Shown: positions 25,000-33,695 of the stretch, one piece after another | Layout: each line of letters starts with the position of its first letter | Numbering within the stretch: the first letter of the stretch is position 1 | Assembly: GCA_963740555.1 (NCBI GenBank) | Contig: CAVUES010000012.1 | Span: forward strand, 62,001-126,000 | Direction: 5' to 3' | Length of the DNA stretch: 64,000 nt | Source: Mayfieldus sp963740555 | GTDB lineage: Bacteria; Actinomycetota; Thermoleophilia; Solirubrobacterales; 70-9 | Position numbers and translations under genes: made by a program | The notes under the pieces: model-generated | Told to the model about the DNA's origin: nothing | Database searches by the model: none | What the model saw: only the letters and a program-made list of their open reading frames with translations

Positions 25000-25479
25000 A
25001 TGGCAGCCGAGGCGATGCCGAAGGAGCCCGCCGAACGGGTCCGTGCCGTGCTCGAGCGCGTGCTCGACGAGCTCGATCTCGACGGTGACGTGGAGATCAA
25101 CGAGGACGAGGGCGAGATCATCGCCGTGGTCGAGGGCGACGACGACTACGGCCTGCTGATCGGCAAGCGCGGACAGACGATCGACGCCCTGCAGCTGCTC
25201 TGCTACCAGGCGGCGTTCCGCGGCATGGCGGATCGAAAGCGGGTCGTGGTCGACGCCGCGGGCTACCGGGAGCGCCGCCGCGACGCGCTTCAGCGGCGCG
25301 CCGACCGCGCCGCGGAGCAGGCGCTCGACCTCTCGCGCCCGGTGGAGCTCGACGCGATGAGCGCCCCGGAGCGCCGGGTCGTGCACGAGCACCTCAAGGA
25401 GCGCCCCGAGGTCGAGACCTACAGCGAGGGCACCGAGCCAAATCGCTGCGTGGTCGTGGCTCCCCTGCTCTCCGAGTGA
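25000..25479 (+). CDS. jag: KH-R3H RNA-binding protein Jag (KhpB)
   Basis: 159 aa cytoplasmic RNA-binding protein. A type II KH domain includes the nucleotide loop LLIGKRGQTIDALQLL, and the C-terminal R3H domain contains RPVELDAMSAPERRVVHEHLKE. The N-terminal Jag-N domain of Firmicutes is absent, which is usual in actinobacteria. Downstream of yidC, with its own leaderless-type promoter; its TGA overlaps the rsmG GTG. Confidence 0.95.
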   Translation: MAAEAMPKEPAERVRAVLERVLDELDLDGDVEINEDEGEIIAVVEGDDDYGLLIGKRGQTIDALQLLCYQAAFRGMADRKRVVVDAAGYRERRRDALQRRADRAAEQALDLSRPVELDAMSAPERRVVHEHLKERPEVETYSEGTEPNRCVVVAPLLSE

Positions 25480-26198
25480 GCGAAGGCGGCGAAGCCGCGC
25501 CCGAATCTCGGCTGCTGCCGGTCGAGCTCGACCCGAAGGCACGCGAGGCGCTCGAGCGGGTCCTTGCCCTGCTGCGCTCCGAGCGCGCCTCGGTCAGCTC
25601 GGTCACCGAGCCGAGGCGTGCCTGGCAGGTGCACGTCGCCGACAGCCTCAGCGGGCTCGAGGTACCCGATCTCGCCGCCGCGAGGGAGATCGCCGACGTC
25701 GGATCGGGCGCCGGCTTCCCGGGGCTGGTCCTCGCCGTCGCTCTACCCGGGTCTCGCGTCGACCTGATCGAGTCGGTGGCGCGCAAGTGCGACTTCATGC
25801 GGCGGGCGGCCGCAGAGGCGGGAATCGAGAACCTGCGGGTGATCAACGAGCGGGCCGAGACCTGGGCGGGGGCGGCCCCCCCGGACGGCGGCCGCGAAGC
25901 CTACGACGCGGTTACCGCGCGCGCCGTGGGGCGGCTCTCCACCCTCGCCGAGCTGGCCTCGCCGCTGCTGCGTGAGGGCGGGCTGCTGGTCGCCTGGAAG
26001 GGCCGCCGCAGCGCCGACGAGGAGGCAGAGCTCGCCGCGGCCGCGGAGCGGCTCGCGATGCGGCCGCGGGAAGTGCTGGCGGTCGGCCCATACGCGGGCA
26101 GCCGACACCGCCACCTGCACGTGATCGGCAAGACCGGCCCGACGCCCGAGGGCCTGCCGCGGCGGCCGGGGATGGCGAAGAAGCGCCCGTTCGGGTAG
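25476..26198 (+). CDS. rsmG: 16S rRNA (guanine-N7) methyltransferase RsmG
   Basis: 240 aa SAM-dependent enzyme that methylates G527 of 16S rRNA (E. coli numbering). The SAM motif IADVGSGAGFPGLVLA (~72) is characteristic, with VHVADSLSGLEV before it and AVTARAVGRLSTLAELASPLL after it. GTG overlaps the jag stop. Loss of rsmG typically gives low-level streptomycin resistance; the gene here looks intact. Confidence 0.96.
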   Translation: MSEGGEAAPESRLLPVELDPKAREALERVLALLRSERASVSSVTEPRRAWQVHVADSLSGLEVPDLAAAREIADVGSGAGFPGLVLAVALPGSRVDLIESVARKCDFMRRAAAEAGIENLRVINERAETWAGAAPPDGGREAYDAVTARAVGRLSTLAELASPLLREGGLLVAWKGRRSADEEAELAAAAERLAMRPREVLAVGPYAGSRHRHLHVIGKTGPTPEGLPRRPGMAKKRPFG

Positions 26199-26214
26199 GC
26201 GCCGAGGCGCTGGC

Positions 26215-26220
26215 TACGCT
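26215..26220 (+). promoter_or_regulatory. Probable -10 element (TACGCT), leaderless parA
   Basis: TACGCT ends 6 nt before the ATG at 26227. The same hexamer is placed the same way before ymdB (38306-38311) and rpsR (61235-61240). Confidence 0.5.
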
Positions 26221-26226
26221 GGCGTG

Positions 26227-27024
26227 ATGGGCGCTGTCTACGCGATTGCCAACCAGAAGGGCGGCGTCGGCAAGACGACGACCGCCGTCAACCTCGGCGC
26301 CAGCGTCTCTGCGGGCGGCGCCCAAACGCTGCTGGTCGACCTCGACCCGCAGTGCAGCGCGACGCTGGCGCTCGGGGCCGACCGCGACGCCTCCCCGTCG
26401 TCGTATGACTGCCTTTGCGGAGACGTATCTGTGGCGGAGGCCGCGCGACCCGCGGGCCCGGACAACCTCTGGCTGGTCCCGGCGAGCCGCGACCTGGCGG
26501 GGGCGTCGGTCGAGCTGCCGCGGATCGAGGGTTACGAGACGCGGCTTCGCGAACGGCTGGGGCCGATTCGCGAGCGCTTCGTCTTCACCCTGATCGATTG
26601 CCCCCCGTCGCTGGGACCGGTGACGGTGAACGCCCTGGCCGCCGCCGATCGGGTGATCGTGCCCGTGCAGGCCGAGTATCTGGCCCTCGAGGGATTGGTC
26701 CAATTCCTCGACACGCTGGCTCTGATGCGGCGCGAATTGAACCCGCCGCTGGAGCTGTCGGGTCTGATCATCACCATGCACGACGAGCGCACTCGCCTCG
26801 CGATCGACGTGGAGCGGGAGTTGCGCGACCACTTTGGTGAGCTCGTGTTCCAGACCGTGATCCCCCGCAGCGTCAAGTTGGCCGAGTCGCCGAGCTACGG
26901 CGAGCCGGTGAGCGCTCATGCCCCCGCCTCCCGCGGGGCGCTGGCCTATGGCGCGCTGGCGGCGGAGATCGAGGCGCGCGAAGCAGAGGCGCAGGCCAGG
27001 TCTCCCCGGGAGCAGGCGGCGTGA
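26227..27024 (+). CDS. parA: Chromosome partitioning ATPase ParA/Soj
   Basis: 265 aa Walker-type ATPase that moves ParB-parS complexes. Deviant Walker A KGGVGKTTTAVNL near the N-terminus with the signature Lys, LVDLDPQCSATLAL (A'), FTLIDCPPSLGP (Walker B) and VIVPVQAEYLALEGL. ATG at 26227 is preferred over the GTG at 26224 because it gives the usual 6-nt distance from the -10 box. Its stop overlaps the parB GTG. Confidence 0.96.
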   Translation: MGAVYAIANQKGGVGKTTTAVNLGASVSAGGAQTLLVDLDPQCSATLALGADRDASPSSYDCLCGDVSVAEAARPAGPDNLWLVPASRDLAGASVELPRIEGYETRLRERLGPIRERFVFTLIDCPPSLGPVTVNALAAADRVIVPVQAEYLALEGLVQFLDTLALMRRELNPPLELSGLIITMHDERTRLAIDVERELRDHFGELVFQTVIPRSVKLAESPSYGEPVSAHAPASRGALAYGALAAEIEAREAEAQARSPREQAA

Positions 27025-27896
27025 GCGAGCGGCGCGGCATCGGGCGGGGCCTGGCGGCGATCCTCCCCGAGGGCCCCGACGCCGACGCCGAGCTGCGCGA
27101 GCTGCCGGTCGAGCTGATCAAGCCGAACCCGAGCCAGCCGCGGCGCCGCTTCGACCCCGGGTCGATGGACGTGCTGGTGGCGTCGATCAAGGCGAGCGGA
27201 ATGGTGCAGCCGCTCCTTGTCCGGCCGCTGGCGGACGGGAGCTACGAGCTGATCGCGGGAGAGCGGCGCTGGCGGGCCGCGCAGGAGGTTGGGCTCGAGC
27301 GCGTGCCGGCGGTGGTGCGCGAGTCCGCCGAAGCCGAGCGCCTGCAGACGGCGCTGGTCGAGAACATGGTCCGCGAGGACCTCAACCCGGTCGAGGAGGC
27401 CCGCGCCTGCGCGGCGCTGGTCGAGGACCTCGAGCTGTCGAAGGAAGAGGTCGGCCGCAGGGTCGGGCGCAGCCGCTCGGCGATCTCGAACCTGGTCCGG
27501 TTGCTGGACCTACCCGACGAGGCGCTGGCGCTGCTGGAGAGTGGCGAGTTGAGCGAGGGCCACGGGCGGGCGATCCTGCAGGTGCGCGGCAACGACGTTC
27601 GCCGCCGTCTGGCCCGCGAGGCGGCGGCCGGGGGCTGGTCGGTCCGTGAGACCGAGAACAGGGCTAAGCTGGCCAGCCAGCCAGGACGAGAGGGGACGGC
27701 AAGAAGAGGCCGTACAGCGCTCGATCCCGAGCTCCGGGAGGCGCTCGACGACGCCGAGGAGAAGCTCGAGTCGGCGCTTGGCCAGGAGGTGAAGCTGGGG
27801 GTGCGCGGCGAGCAGATCCGGGCCGAGATCCGCTTCGACGACATCGACGAGCTGGTCGCCCTGACGCGACGTTTGAAGCGCAAGCGCGCCGCCTGA
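27021..27896 (+). CDS. parB: Chromosome partitioning protein ParB
   Basis: 291 aa CTP-dependent DNA clamp. N-terminal CTPase domain with LIKPNPSQPRRRF, the GERRWRAAQEVG box and ENMVREDLNPVEEA; central helix-turn-helix (LSKEEVGRRVGRSRSAISNLVRLL, SEGHGRAIL); C-terminal dimerisation segment. GTG overlaps the parA stop. No palindromic parS of the usual TGTTTCACGTGAAACA form was noticed in the window. Confidence 0.96.
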   Translation: MSERRGIGRGLAAILPEGPDADAELRELPVELIKPNPSQPRRRFDPGSMDVLVASIKASGMVQPLLVRPLADGSYELIAGERRWRAAQEVGLERVPAVVRESAEAERLQTALVENMVREDLNPVEEARACAALVEDLELSKEEVGRRVGRSRSAISNLVRLLDLPDEALALLESGELSEGHGRAILQVRGNDVRRRLAREAAAGGWSVRETENRAKLASQPGREGTARRGRTALDPELREALDDAEEKLESALGQEVKLGVRGEQIRAEIRFDDIDELVALTRRLKRKRAA

Positions 27897-27939
27897 GAGC
27901 CCTCGAGCGAAGCACCTGAGCGGCCCCGCACGCCGTCGC

Positions 27940-27945
27940 TATGAT
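27940..27945 (+). promoter_or_regulatory. Probable -10 element (TATGAT) of tRNA-Ile
   Basis: TATGAT 11 nt before the first base of the mature tRNA. No clear -35. Confidence 0.45.
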
Positions 27946-27956
27946 CGGCCGCAATC

Positions 27957-28030
<74 letters not shown>

Positions 28031-28170
28031 TTATCTGAAGCTCCTGCACTGACGGTAGGGATGAGCGCTCCGAGGGTCGGCTGCTCGCCAGGCTCTGGGA
28101 CCTCGATATCGGCGCCAGTGCCCAATTCGTTGGCGAGACGTCGCTCCTTCGCTCGCATGGTTCGGGATGC

Positions 28171-30315
28171 TCAGGGCGTGGCGGGCTGGATGGTGTTTCC
28201 CGAGAAGGACAGGTTGGTCGGGTAGCTGGTGCCCTGATCGGTGTAGGGGCAGATATCGAAGAAGCCCTCTGGTGAATAGGGCTTGAGCTTGCCGCCGGAG
28301 ATCAGCTCGTAGAGGTCGTTGCTTAGTTGCATGTCGAACTGCATCGGCGGTTCGAACCAGGAGTTGCCCACATATCCGATGTCCCCATAGGTGACGCAGC
28401 CGCCGATGTCGGAGCCGTACGGCAGTCCGTTGCCTTCGCTGGGCGCCTTCGGATAGGGAAGGGGATCGCCGCTGTGGGGCGGTGGGCCGAAGTTCGTCGT
28501 TCCGATCGGGTTGTCGTAGGAGACGTTTCCCAAAATCGTGATGTAGCGGCTGCCGCCGTCGGTGTAGAACGTATTGCCGCCGGCGCCGGGGCGCTTGTCG
28601 TAGGCGGTGTTGCCCTCGATTAGCAGGCCGTTTTCAGGGCCGGCCCCCTGGAAGCCGGTGGTGTAGATGGCTCCGCCGTCCCAGAGCAGGCCGAGGAACT
28701 CTCGAATCGTGTTGCCGGCGACCACGCTGTTGCGGTTCGGCGTTGGCGCTTCCCAGTTGCCCCACTGGTAGCGGCTGGCTCCCGGCAATCCCGGGAAGCC
28801 GCCCGGGTCCAGCAGCCCCCAGCCCCATCCGAGGGCGATCCCGCTCCACGGAACATCCTCGACCGTGTTGCGAATGACCTTGGTGCCGCTGGAAAAGCCG
28901 ACGAAGATGCCTGGCGCGTCCGGATATCCCCAGGCGACGTGGGAGATCAGGTTTCCGGAGAGGGTGTTTGCGAGGCTCGTCTGCGCCCGGTTCCTGGGGT
29001 CGTGATCGGCAGCCGTGATCCCGCTGAGCTGGATCGCCGAGGAGCCGACGTCGGTGAAGGTGCTGCCCTTGACGAGCGTGTGGTGGCTGCCGGTGCCGAG
29101 TGCCAGTCCGACGGCCCCGAGGTGCCGGAAGTGGTCGTTGACGAACCGGACGCCGTGGGCGAAACGGAACGAGACATTGCCGGGAGTGGCGGAGTCGTCG
29201 GGATCGTGGCCGATCGTGTTCGGCTCATGGTTCTTCCCCACCAGATGGAAGCCGGCCTGGTCGGAGACGTAGCCGTTCTTGCCGCTCGGCTGCAGCCAGG
29301 TCGCGTAGGAGAAGGTCAGCCCGCGGAACTGGACGTTGGCGATCGGCTTCTTGACGCTGCCCCGACCCCGGATCAGGGACTGGAGGACGGGTAGCTCGAC
29401 GTCGGCGGTCCTCAGGGTCTGCCAGGGGAAAGGCATGTAGTAAAGCCAGCCGCGACGTCGATCCAGATACCACTCACCCGGCGAGTCCAGGAACTGGTAG
29501 GCGTTCTCGAAGCGGGTCACCTGCCAGAAGCTCCATATCCCCGGTTGACCGTTGGAGCCAAGGAAGAGATTGGCGTTCTTCCAGGCCGGTTCGGCCATCT
29601 GCAGCAGGCCCGGGGTCGATCCCACGGCGGGTGTGATCGAACGCAGCGGAACGGTCATCGTCTTCCACTGGGTCAAGATCACGGCCTCGATGTCGCTGAC
29701 GTTGGTCCACTTGGTCGGATCGCCCCATGAGGCAGGGTTGAGGCCACTCGGTTGGATGCTCGGCAGGTACTCGATGCCGCTGTTGGTCCCGCCGCTGTTC
29801 CAGCTGGGCAAGAAGCCGGCCGGGTAATCGCCGGTCGAGGCGAGACTCTCCCTTTGACCGTTGACGTACAGCTCGCGGGTCTTGATCCTGCCAACCCGAG
29901 CGCGCCAGATGTTGGCTTCCCTGTCGAAGAGAGACCAGGCGGTTCCGGGAACGCGCAGGGCTCCCGATATCAGCGGCCGTTCGCCCTTGTACGAGCGGAA
30001 GACCACCTCGTGACCACGGCGCGCCGAGTCGCGGGCGCTGAGCTTCAGGGGTCCCTTCAACCTATAGACGCCACCCCGCAGGATGACGACGACATCTGCG
30101 TTCGGCTGATGACGAAGCGATTGCCGGACTGCCTTCTGCGCTCGCCCCAATGTGGCGAACGGAGCCGCCTTGGTGCCGCGGTTAGCGTCAGAGCCACGCG
30201 GGGAGACCCATAGGAAATTGGCCGACGCCCCGGCCGGGGAAGCGAGCAGGACAACCAGGAGCAACGTCAACAGCGGCGGGCTCCGCGAGGATAGATCCGC
30301 TGACAGCTCCCGCAT
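28171..30315 (-). CDS. Secreted right-handed parallel beta-helix protein
   Basis: 714 aa. Signal peptide (~residues 14-33, LLTLLLVVLLASPAGASA) then NFLWVSPRGSDANRGTKAAPFATLGRA, the N-terminal motif of large secreted beta-helix carbohydrate-active proteins, and RELYVNGQRESLA as in GH120/GH141-like architectures. The C-terminal half shows beta-helix coil motifs (VRFVNDHFRHLGAVGLAL, NTVEDVPWSGIALG, LLIEGNTAYDKRPGAGGN). Probably a polysaccharide lyase or hydrolase, but no catalytic set could be assigned. It is more AT-rich than its neighbours, lies alone beside tRNA-Ile, and its ATG is 8 nt behind a TAGCCT box. Confidence 0.85.
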   Translation of the reverse strand: MRELSADLSSRSPPLLTLLLVVLLASPAGASANFLWVSPRGSDANRGTKAAPFATLGRAQKAVRQSLRHQPNADVVVILRGGVYRLKGPLKLSARDSARRGHEVVFRSYKGERPLISGALRVPGTAWSLFDREANIWRARVGRIKTRELYVNGQRESLASTGDYPAGFLPSWNSGGTNSGIEYLPSIQPSGLNPASWGDPTKWTNVSDIEAVILTQWKTMTVPLRSITPAVGSTPGLLQMAEPAWKNANLFLGSNGQPGIWSFWQVTRFENAYQFLDSPGEWYLDRRRGWLYYMPFPWQTLRTADVELPVLQSLIRGRGSVKKPIANVQFRGLTFSYATWLQPSGKNGYVSDQAGFHLVGKNHEPNTIGHDPDDSATPGNVSFRFAHGVRFVNDHFRHLGAVGLALGTGSHHTLVKGSTFTDVGSSAIQLSGITAADHDPRNRAQTSLANTLSGNLISHVAWGYPDAPGIFVGFSSGTKVIRNTVEDVPWSGIALGWGWGLLDPGGFPGLPGASRYQWGNWEAPTPNRNSVVAGNTIREFLGLLWDGGAIYTTGFQGAGPENGLLIEGNTAYDKRPGAGGNTFYTDGGSRYITILGNVSYDNPIGTTNFGPPPHSGDPLPYPKAPSEGNGLPYGSDIGGCVTYGDIGYVGNSWFEPPMQFDMQLSNDLYELISGGKLKPYSPEGFFDICPYTDQGTSYPTNLSFSGNTIQPATP

Positions 30316-30323
30316 CGCGAGGC

Positions 30324-30329
30324 AGGCTA
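30324..30329 (-). promoter_or_regulatory. Probable -10 element (TAGCCT), leaderless beta-helix gene
   Basis: Minus-strand TAGCCT lies 8 nt before the ATG at 30315. Confidence 0.45.
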
Positions 30330-30474
30330 GTGGCCCGACCGGCGGGCGCGGCTGGGTGGACAGCGCGGTACTTGCGGGGCCTCGATCAGGACCTGGCGGC
30401 GGACCTCCGGCATCGCGCCGATTCTCGCATTCCCAAACGGCGAATCGCGGCTCGGGCGAGCATGGTGCCGTACT

Positions 30475-30480
30475 TATAAT
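30475..30480 (+). promoter_or_regulatory. Consensus -10 element (TATAAT) of the bifunctional-nuclease gene
   Basis: A perfect TATAAT, unusual in this GC-rich window, 35 nt before the TTG at 30516. A GGGAGAGA Shine-Dalgarno lies between. No -35 at 17 bp. Confidence 0.6.
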
Positions 30481-30515
30481 GGCCGTTCGAGCCCAGCGGC
30501 CCGGGAGAGACCTCC

Positions 30516-31010
30516 TTGCAGCAGATGCAGATCTACGGAGTCAGCTTCGACATGGTCGGCAAGCAGCCGATCGTGCTGCTGAAGACCGTCGACGGGAACA
30601 AGTTCCTGCCGATCTGGATCGGCCACCCGGAGGCGGCGGCGATCCTGATGAAGCTGCAGGGCGCCTCGACCCCTCGCCCGATGACCCACGACCTGCTCTC
30701 CGACCTGCTGGACCAGATCGACGCCAAGTGCGAGCGCGTCTCGGTCACCGAGCTCCGCGACAACACCTTCTACGCCTCGATCACGATCTCGGTCAACGGC
30801 TCCGAGCTCGAGATCGACTCCCGTCCCTCCGACGCGCTCGCCCTCGCGGTGCGCGTCTCGGCCCCGATCTTCGCCGCCGAGGACGTGATCGAGGAGTCGG
30901 CGATCGAGTTCGAGCAGGAGGTCGAGGACCCCGAGGAGGTCGTGGAGAAGTTCAAGGATTTCCTCGACGAGGTCACCCCAGAGGACTTCGCGCAGGGTGG
31001 GGACGAGTAG
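30516..31010 (+). CDS. Bifunctional nuclease (BFN, DUF151) domain protein
   Basis: 164 aa. The BFN fold is clear: IYGVSFDMVGKQPIVLLKT, FLPIWIGHPEAAAILMKLQG, RPMTHDLLSDLL, YASITI and DSRPSDALALAVRVSAPIF. The domain was named for RNase/DNase activity in a plant protein; its bacterial role is unsettled. An acidic C-terminal tail follows. TTG at 30516 has a good GGGAG at 8 nt; ATG at 30525 is the alternative. The small gene at 31015 follows 4 nt later. Confidence 0.9.
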   Translation: MQQMQIYGVSFDMVGKQPIVLLKTVDGNKFLPIWIGHPEAAAILMKLQGASTPRPMTHDLLSDLLDQIDAKCERVSVTELRDNTFYASITISVNGSELEIDSRPSDALALAVRVSAPIFAAEDVIEESAIEFEQEVEDPEEVVEKFKDFLDEVTPEDFAQGGDE

Positions 31011-31014
31011 CTCG

Positions 31015-31245
31015 ATGACCCAGGCCGAAGCGGAAGCCGAGTGCAAGCGACTCGCCGCCGAGAGCCCCGAGCGGCACACGCACCGGTGGGTCCCGGTTGA
31101 GGAGGCGGACGGCGACTGGCGGGTGGCAAAGATCGGCCTGCCCCCCGCCGATGAAGAGACAGGGACCGAGGTTCGCGCCGACGAGAAGCCCCCGACTCCC
31201 GACGATCCGCGTCCGCCGGGCCCACACATCCCGGGCTCCTACTAG
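31015..31245 (+). CDS. Small conserved hypothetical protein
   Basis: 76 aa, hydrophilic, no signal or membrane segment. The first half (AEAECKRLAAESPERHTHRWVPVEEADGDWRVAKIGLPP) looks ordered; the rest is Pro/Asp-rich and probably flexible. It begins 4 nt after the BFN gene stop and would be co-transcribed. Its TAG overlaps the stop of the convergent ddl by 3 nt. Function unknown. Confidence 0.7.
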   Translation: MTQAEAEAECKRLAAESPERHTHRWVPVEEADGDWRVAKIGLPPADEETGTEVRADEKPPTPDDPRPPGPHIPGSY

Positions 31246-32189
31246 GACGTCACCGCCGCCCCCGGGCCTCGCTCGAGCGCCAGCTCCAGCACCCGCTCCA
31301 CCAGCTGCTCGAACTCCAGCCCGGCCGCCTCGGCAGCCTGGGGCAGCAGGCTGGTGTCGGTGAGGCCGGGGATCGCGTTTACCTCGAGGACCTGAGGCCC
31401 TTCGTCGTCGAGCATCACGTCGACGCGGGAGAAGCCCGAGCAGCCGAGGGTCGAGAAGGCTCCCAACGCCGCCTCGGTGACGGCACCCGCGGTGGCCTCG
31501 TCCAGGTCGGCCGGGCAGACGAAATCGGTGCGCCCGATCTCGTAGCGGGCCTCGAAGTCATAGACGTCGCCCTCACGGGGGATCGCCTCGACGATCGGCA
31601 GCGCGTCGGTGCCGAGCACGCTGACCGCCAGCTCGCGCCCACGCACGTAGCGCTCGAGCAGCACCCTGTCGTCGTAGCTGAACGCGGCGACCAGGGCCTG
31701 CGGGACGTCATCGCGGCTCGCCGCCATCTTCACGCCCAGCGCCGAGCCGCCGCTCGCCGGCTTGACGACCAGCGGGAAGCCGAGCCTGGCCTCGATTTGC
31801 CCCAGCGCGTCGGCGGCGCCCAGCTCGCGAAAGGCGGTGGCGTTGAATGCGAACCAGTCCGGGGTTGGGATACCCGCCTCGCGCAGCTCGTGCTTGGCCA
31901 GGGTCTTGTCCATGCAGCGCGCGCATGCCGCGACGCCGGGGCCGGTGTAGGGGATGTCGAGGATCTCGAGCAGCTCCTGGACGGTCCCGTCCTCGCCGCC
32001 GGGCCCGTGCAGGGCGACGAAAGCGGCATCGGGGGCCTCGTCGATCAGCCGCTCGACCAGGTCGGCGCCGACGTCGAGCGGCAGTGGCTCGTGTCCCAGC
32101 CGTTGCAACGCGTCTTCCACTCGCGCCCCCGAGCGCAGCGATACGCCCCTCTCCAGCGAGCGCCCTCCCTGAAGTACGGCGATCCTCAT
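31242..32189 (-). CDS. Second D-alanine--D-alanine ligase-like ATP-grasp enzyme
   Basis: 315 aa ATP-grasp ligase: LQGGRSLERGVSLRSG, ALHGPGGEDGTVQELLEI, IPYTGPGVAACARCMDKTLAK, VVKPASGGSALGVKMA, DVYDFEARYEIG, SRVDVMLDDEG and VLEVNAIPGLTDTSLLPQAAEAAGL. The N-terminal glutamate that follows the Arg in E. coli DdlB (E-R-E-V-S, Glu15) is Gly here, although the usual Tyr (DFEARY) and Ser are kept. It may make D-Ala-D-Ala or use another acceptor. ATG overlaps the aminotransferase stop (ATGA), so both are one operon. Confidence 0.88.
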   Translation of the reverse strand: MRIAVLQGGRSLERGVSLRSGARVEDALQRLGHEPLPLDVGADLVERLIDEAPDAAFVALHGPGGEDGTVQELLEILDIPYTGPGVAACARCMDKTLAKHELREAGIPTPDWFAFNATAFRELGAADALGQIEARLGFPLVVKPASGGSALGVKMAASRDDVPQALVAAFSYDDRVLLERYVRGRELAVSVLGTDALPIVEAIPREGDVYDFEARYEIGRTDFVCPADLDEATAGAVTEAALGAFSTLGCSGFSRVDVMLDDEGPQVLEVNAIPGLTDTSLLPQAAEAAGLEFEQLVERVLELALERGPGAAVTS

Positions 32190-33592
32190 GAGCCGCCGCT
32201 GGCGCGTTTGCGCAGCGGCAGAACATTGCCCGCCGCCTCCTCTGCTTCGCGTCCGGGGGCGGCGGGGTGTTGCCCACCGTGCTCGCGCCCGGTCGCTCCG
32301 GCCGGAAGCTCGCCGGTAAGAGTCTCGTAGAGCTGCACCTGCTCCCAGACCACCTGGCCGATGCGGCGCACGCCCTCGTCGATCTCCTCCTCGTTCGAGG
32401 CCGAGAAGTTGAGCCGCATCGAGCTGCCGCCGCGACCGTCGACGTATGCCGATTGACCGGGGACGAAGGCGACGTTCTCGCGCAGCGCCTTGGCGAGCAG
32501 GTCGGCGGTGTCGATGTAGTCGGGCAGCGTGGCCCAGACGAACAGCCCGCCGGCGGGGTGGGTCCAATGCGCCTGGGGCGGGAAGTGGCGGCGCAGGGCG
32601 TCGAGCATCGCGTCGCGCCGCGAGCGATAGAGGTCGACGAGGCTGTCGACGTATTCGCGCCAGCGGCCCTCGGCGAAGTACTCGCGGACGAAGTACTGGG
32701 TCAGGGTCGAGGTGCAGAGGTCGGCGGCCTGCTTTCCGAGCACGACCTTCTCCATCACCGGTGGCGGCGCCACCGCCCAGCCAAGCCTGATCCCGGGGGA
32801 GAGGATCTTCGAGAGGGTGCCGAGGTAGATCACATAGTCGCCGCCCTCGAGCTGGTAAAGCGGCGGCAGCGGCTCGCCTTCGTAGCGCAGCAGCCCGTAG
32901 GGGTTGTCCTCGGCGATCAGCACCTCGTGGCGGCGGGCCAGCTCGACCAGGCGCCGGCGGCGCTCGAATGAGAGCGTGACCCCGGCCGGGTTCTGGAAGG
33001 TGGGGACCGAGTAGATGAACTTCGGCCGCCGGCCCTCCTTCGCCAGCCGTTCGAGCACCCCCTCGAGCTCGTCGATCCGCATCCCGTCCTCGTCGCACTC
33101 GATCTGGATCACGTCGGCCTGGTAGCTGCAGAAGACCGGCACCGCGCCGGGGTAGGTGGGGGCCTCGCAGATCACCGGGTCGCCGGGGTCGACCAGCGTC
33201 TTGGTGATCAGGTCGATCGCCTGCTGGCCGCCGGTGGTGACGATCACGTCCTCGTGGTCGGGAAGCATCCCCTCGGCTCCCATCACCTCGAGGATGCAGT
33301 CCTTGGTCTCCTCGAAGCCCTCGGTGGGGCCGTACTGGAGCGCCTCCGCCGCCGACTCCTGCGCGATCTTGGTCATCTGGGCGGCGAAGGTGGCCGGCGG
33401 GAAGGTGGAGGTGTCGGGAAGGCCGCCGGCGAGCGAGATCACCTCCGGGCGGGCGGTGATCGCCATCAGATCGCGCATCGCCGAGGAGCGCATCGCCTGG
33501 GTGCGCTCGGCGAACAGGCCGGCATATCGCTCGATGTCGTGGGCCGTCGTGTGTGAGCGGCGGCGGTGCGGCGGCTGGGGCGGATCGGTCAC
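32186..33592 (-). CDS. PLP-dependent class I/II aminotransferase
   Basis: 468 aa. Fold type I aminotransferase of the LysN/2-aminoadipate (MocR-catalytic-domain) group: ISLAGGLPDTSTFPP, LQYGPTEGFEETKD, TTGGQQAIDL, SVPTFQNPAGVTLS, the PLP-lysine segment YLGTLSKILSPGIRLGW and SMRLNFSASNEEEIDEGV near the end. The substrate cannot be told. Coupling to a Ddl-like ligase raises the possibility that it supplies an amino acid for that ligase, but this is only context. GTG start; the last ~45 residues are a low-complexity tail. Confidence 0.9.
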   Translation of the reverse strand: MTDPPQPPHRRRSHTTAHDIERYAGLFAERTQAMRSSAMRDLMAITARPEVISLAGGLPDTSTFPPATFAAQMTKIAQESAAEALQYGPTEGFEETKDCILEVMGAEGMLPDHEDVIVTTGGQQAIDLITKTLVDPGDPVICEAPTYPGAVPVFCSYQADVIQIECDEDGMRIDELEGVLERLAKEGRRPKFIYSVPTFQNPAGVTLSFERRRRLVELARRHEVLIAEDNPYGLLRYEGEPLPPLYQLEGGDYVIYLGTLSKILSPGIRLGWAVAPPPVMEKVVLGKQAADLCTSTLTQYFVREYFAEGRWREYVDSLVDLYRSRRDAMLDALRRHFPPQAHWTHPAGGLFVWATLPDYIDTADLLAKALRENVAFVPGQSAYVDGRGGSSMRLNFSASNEEEIDEGVRRIGQVVWEQVQLYETLTGELPAGATGREHGGQHPAAPGREAEEAAGNVLPLRKRASGGS

Positions 33593-33695
33593 CGGCTAAG
33601 TGTGGCCGAATCGGGGGCCGGAAGTGGGCGGCGGGCTTCGGCCGCGGTCGCAAAACCGCCAGGGGAGCTCCCGGTAGCCTCTTCCGCGAGCTCAA

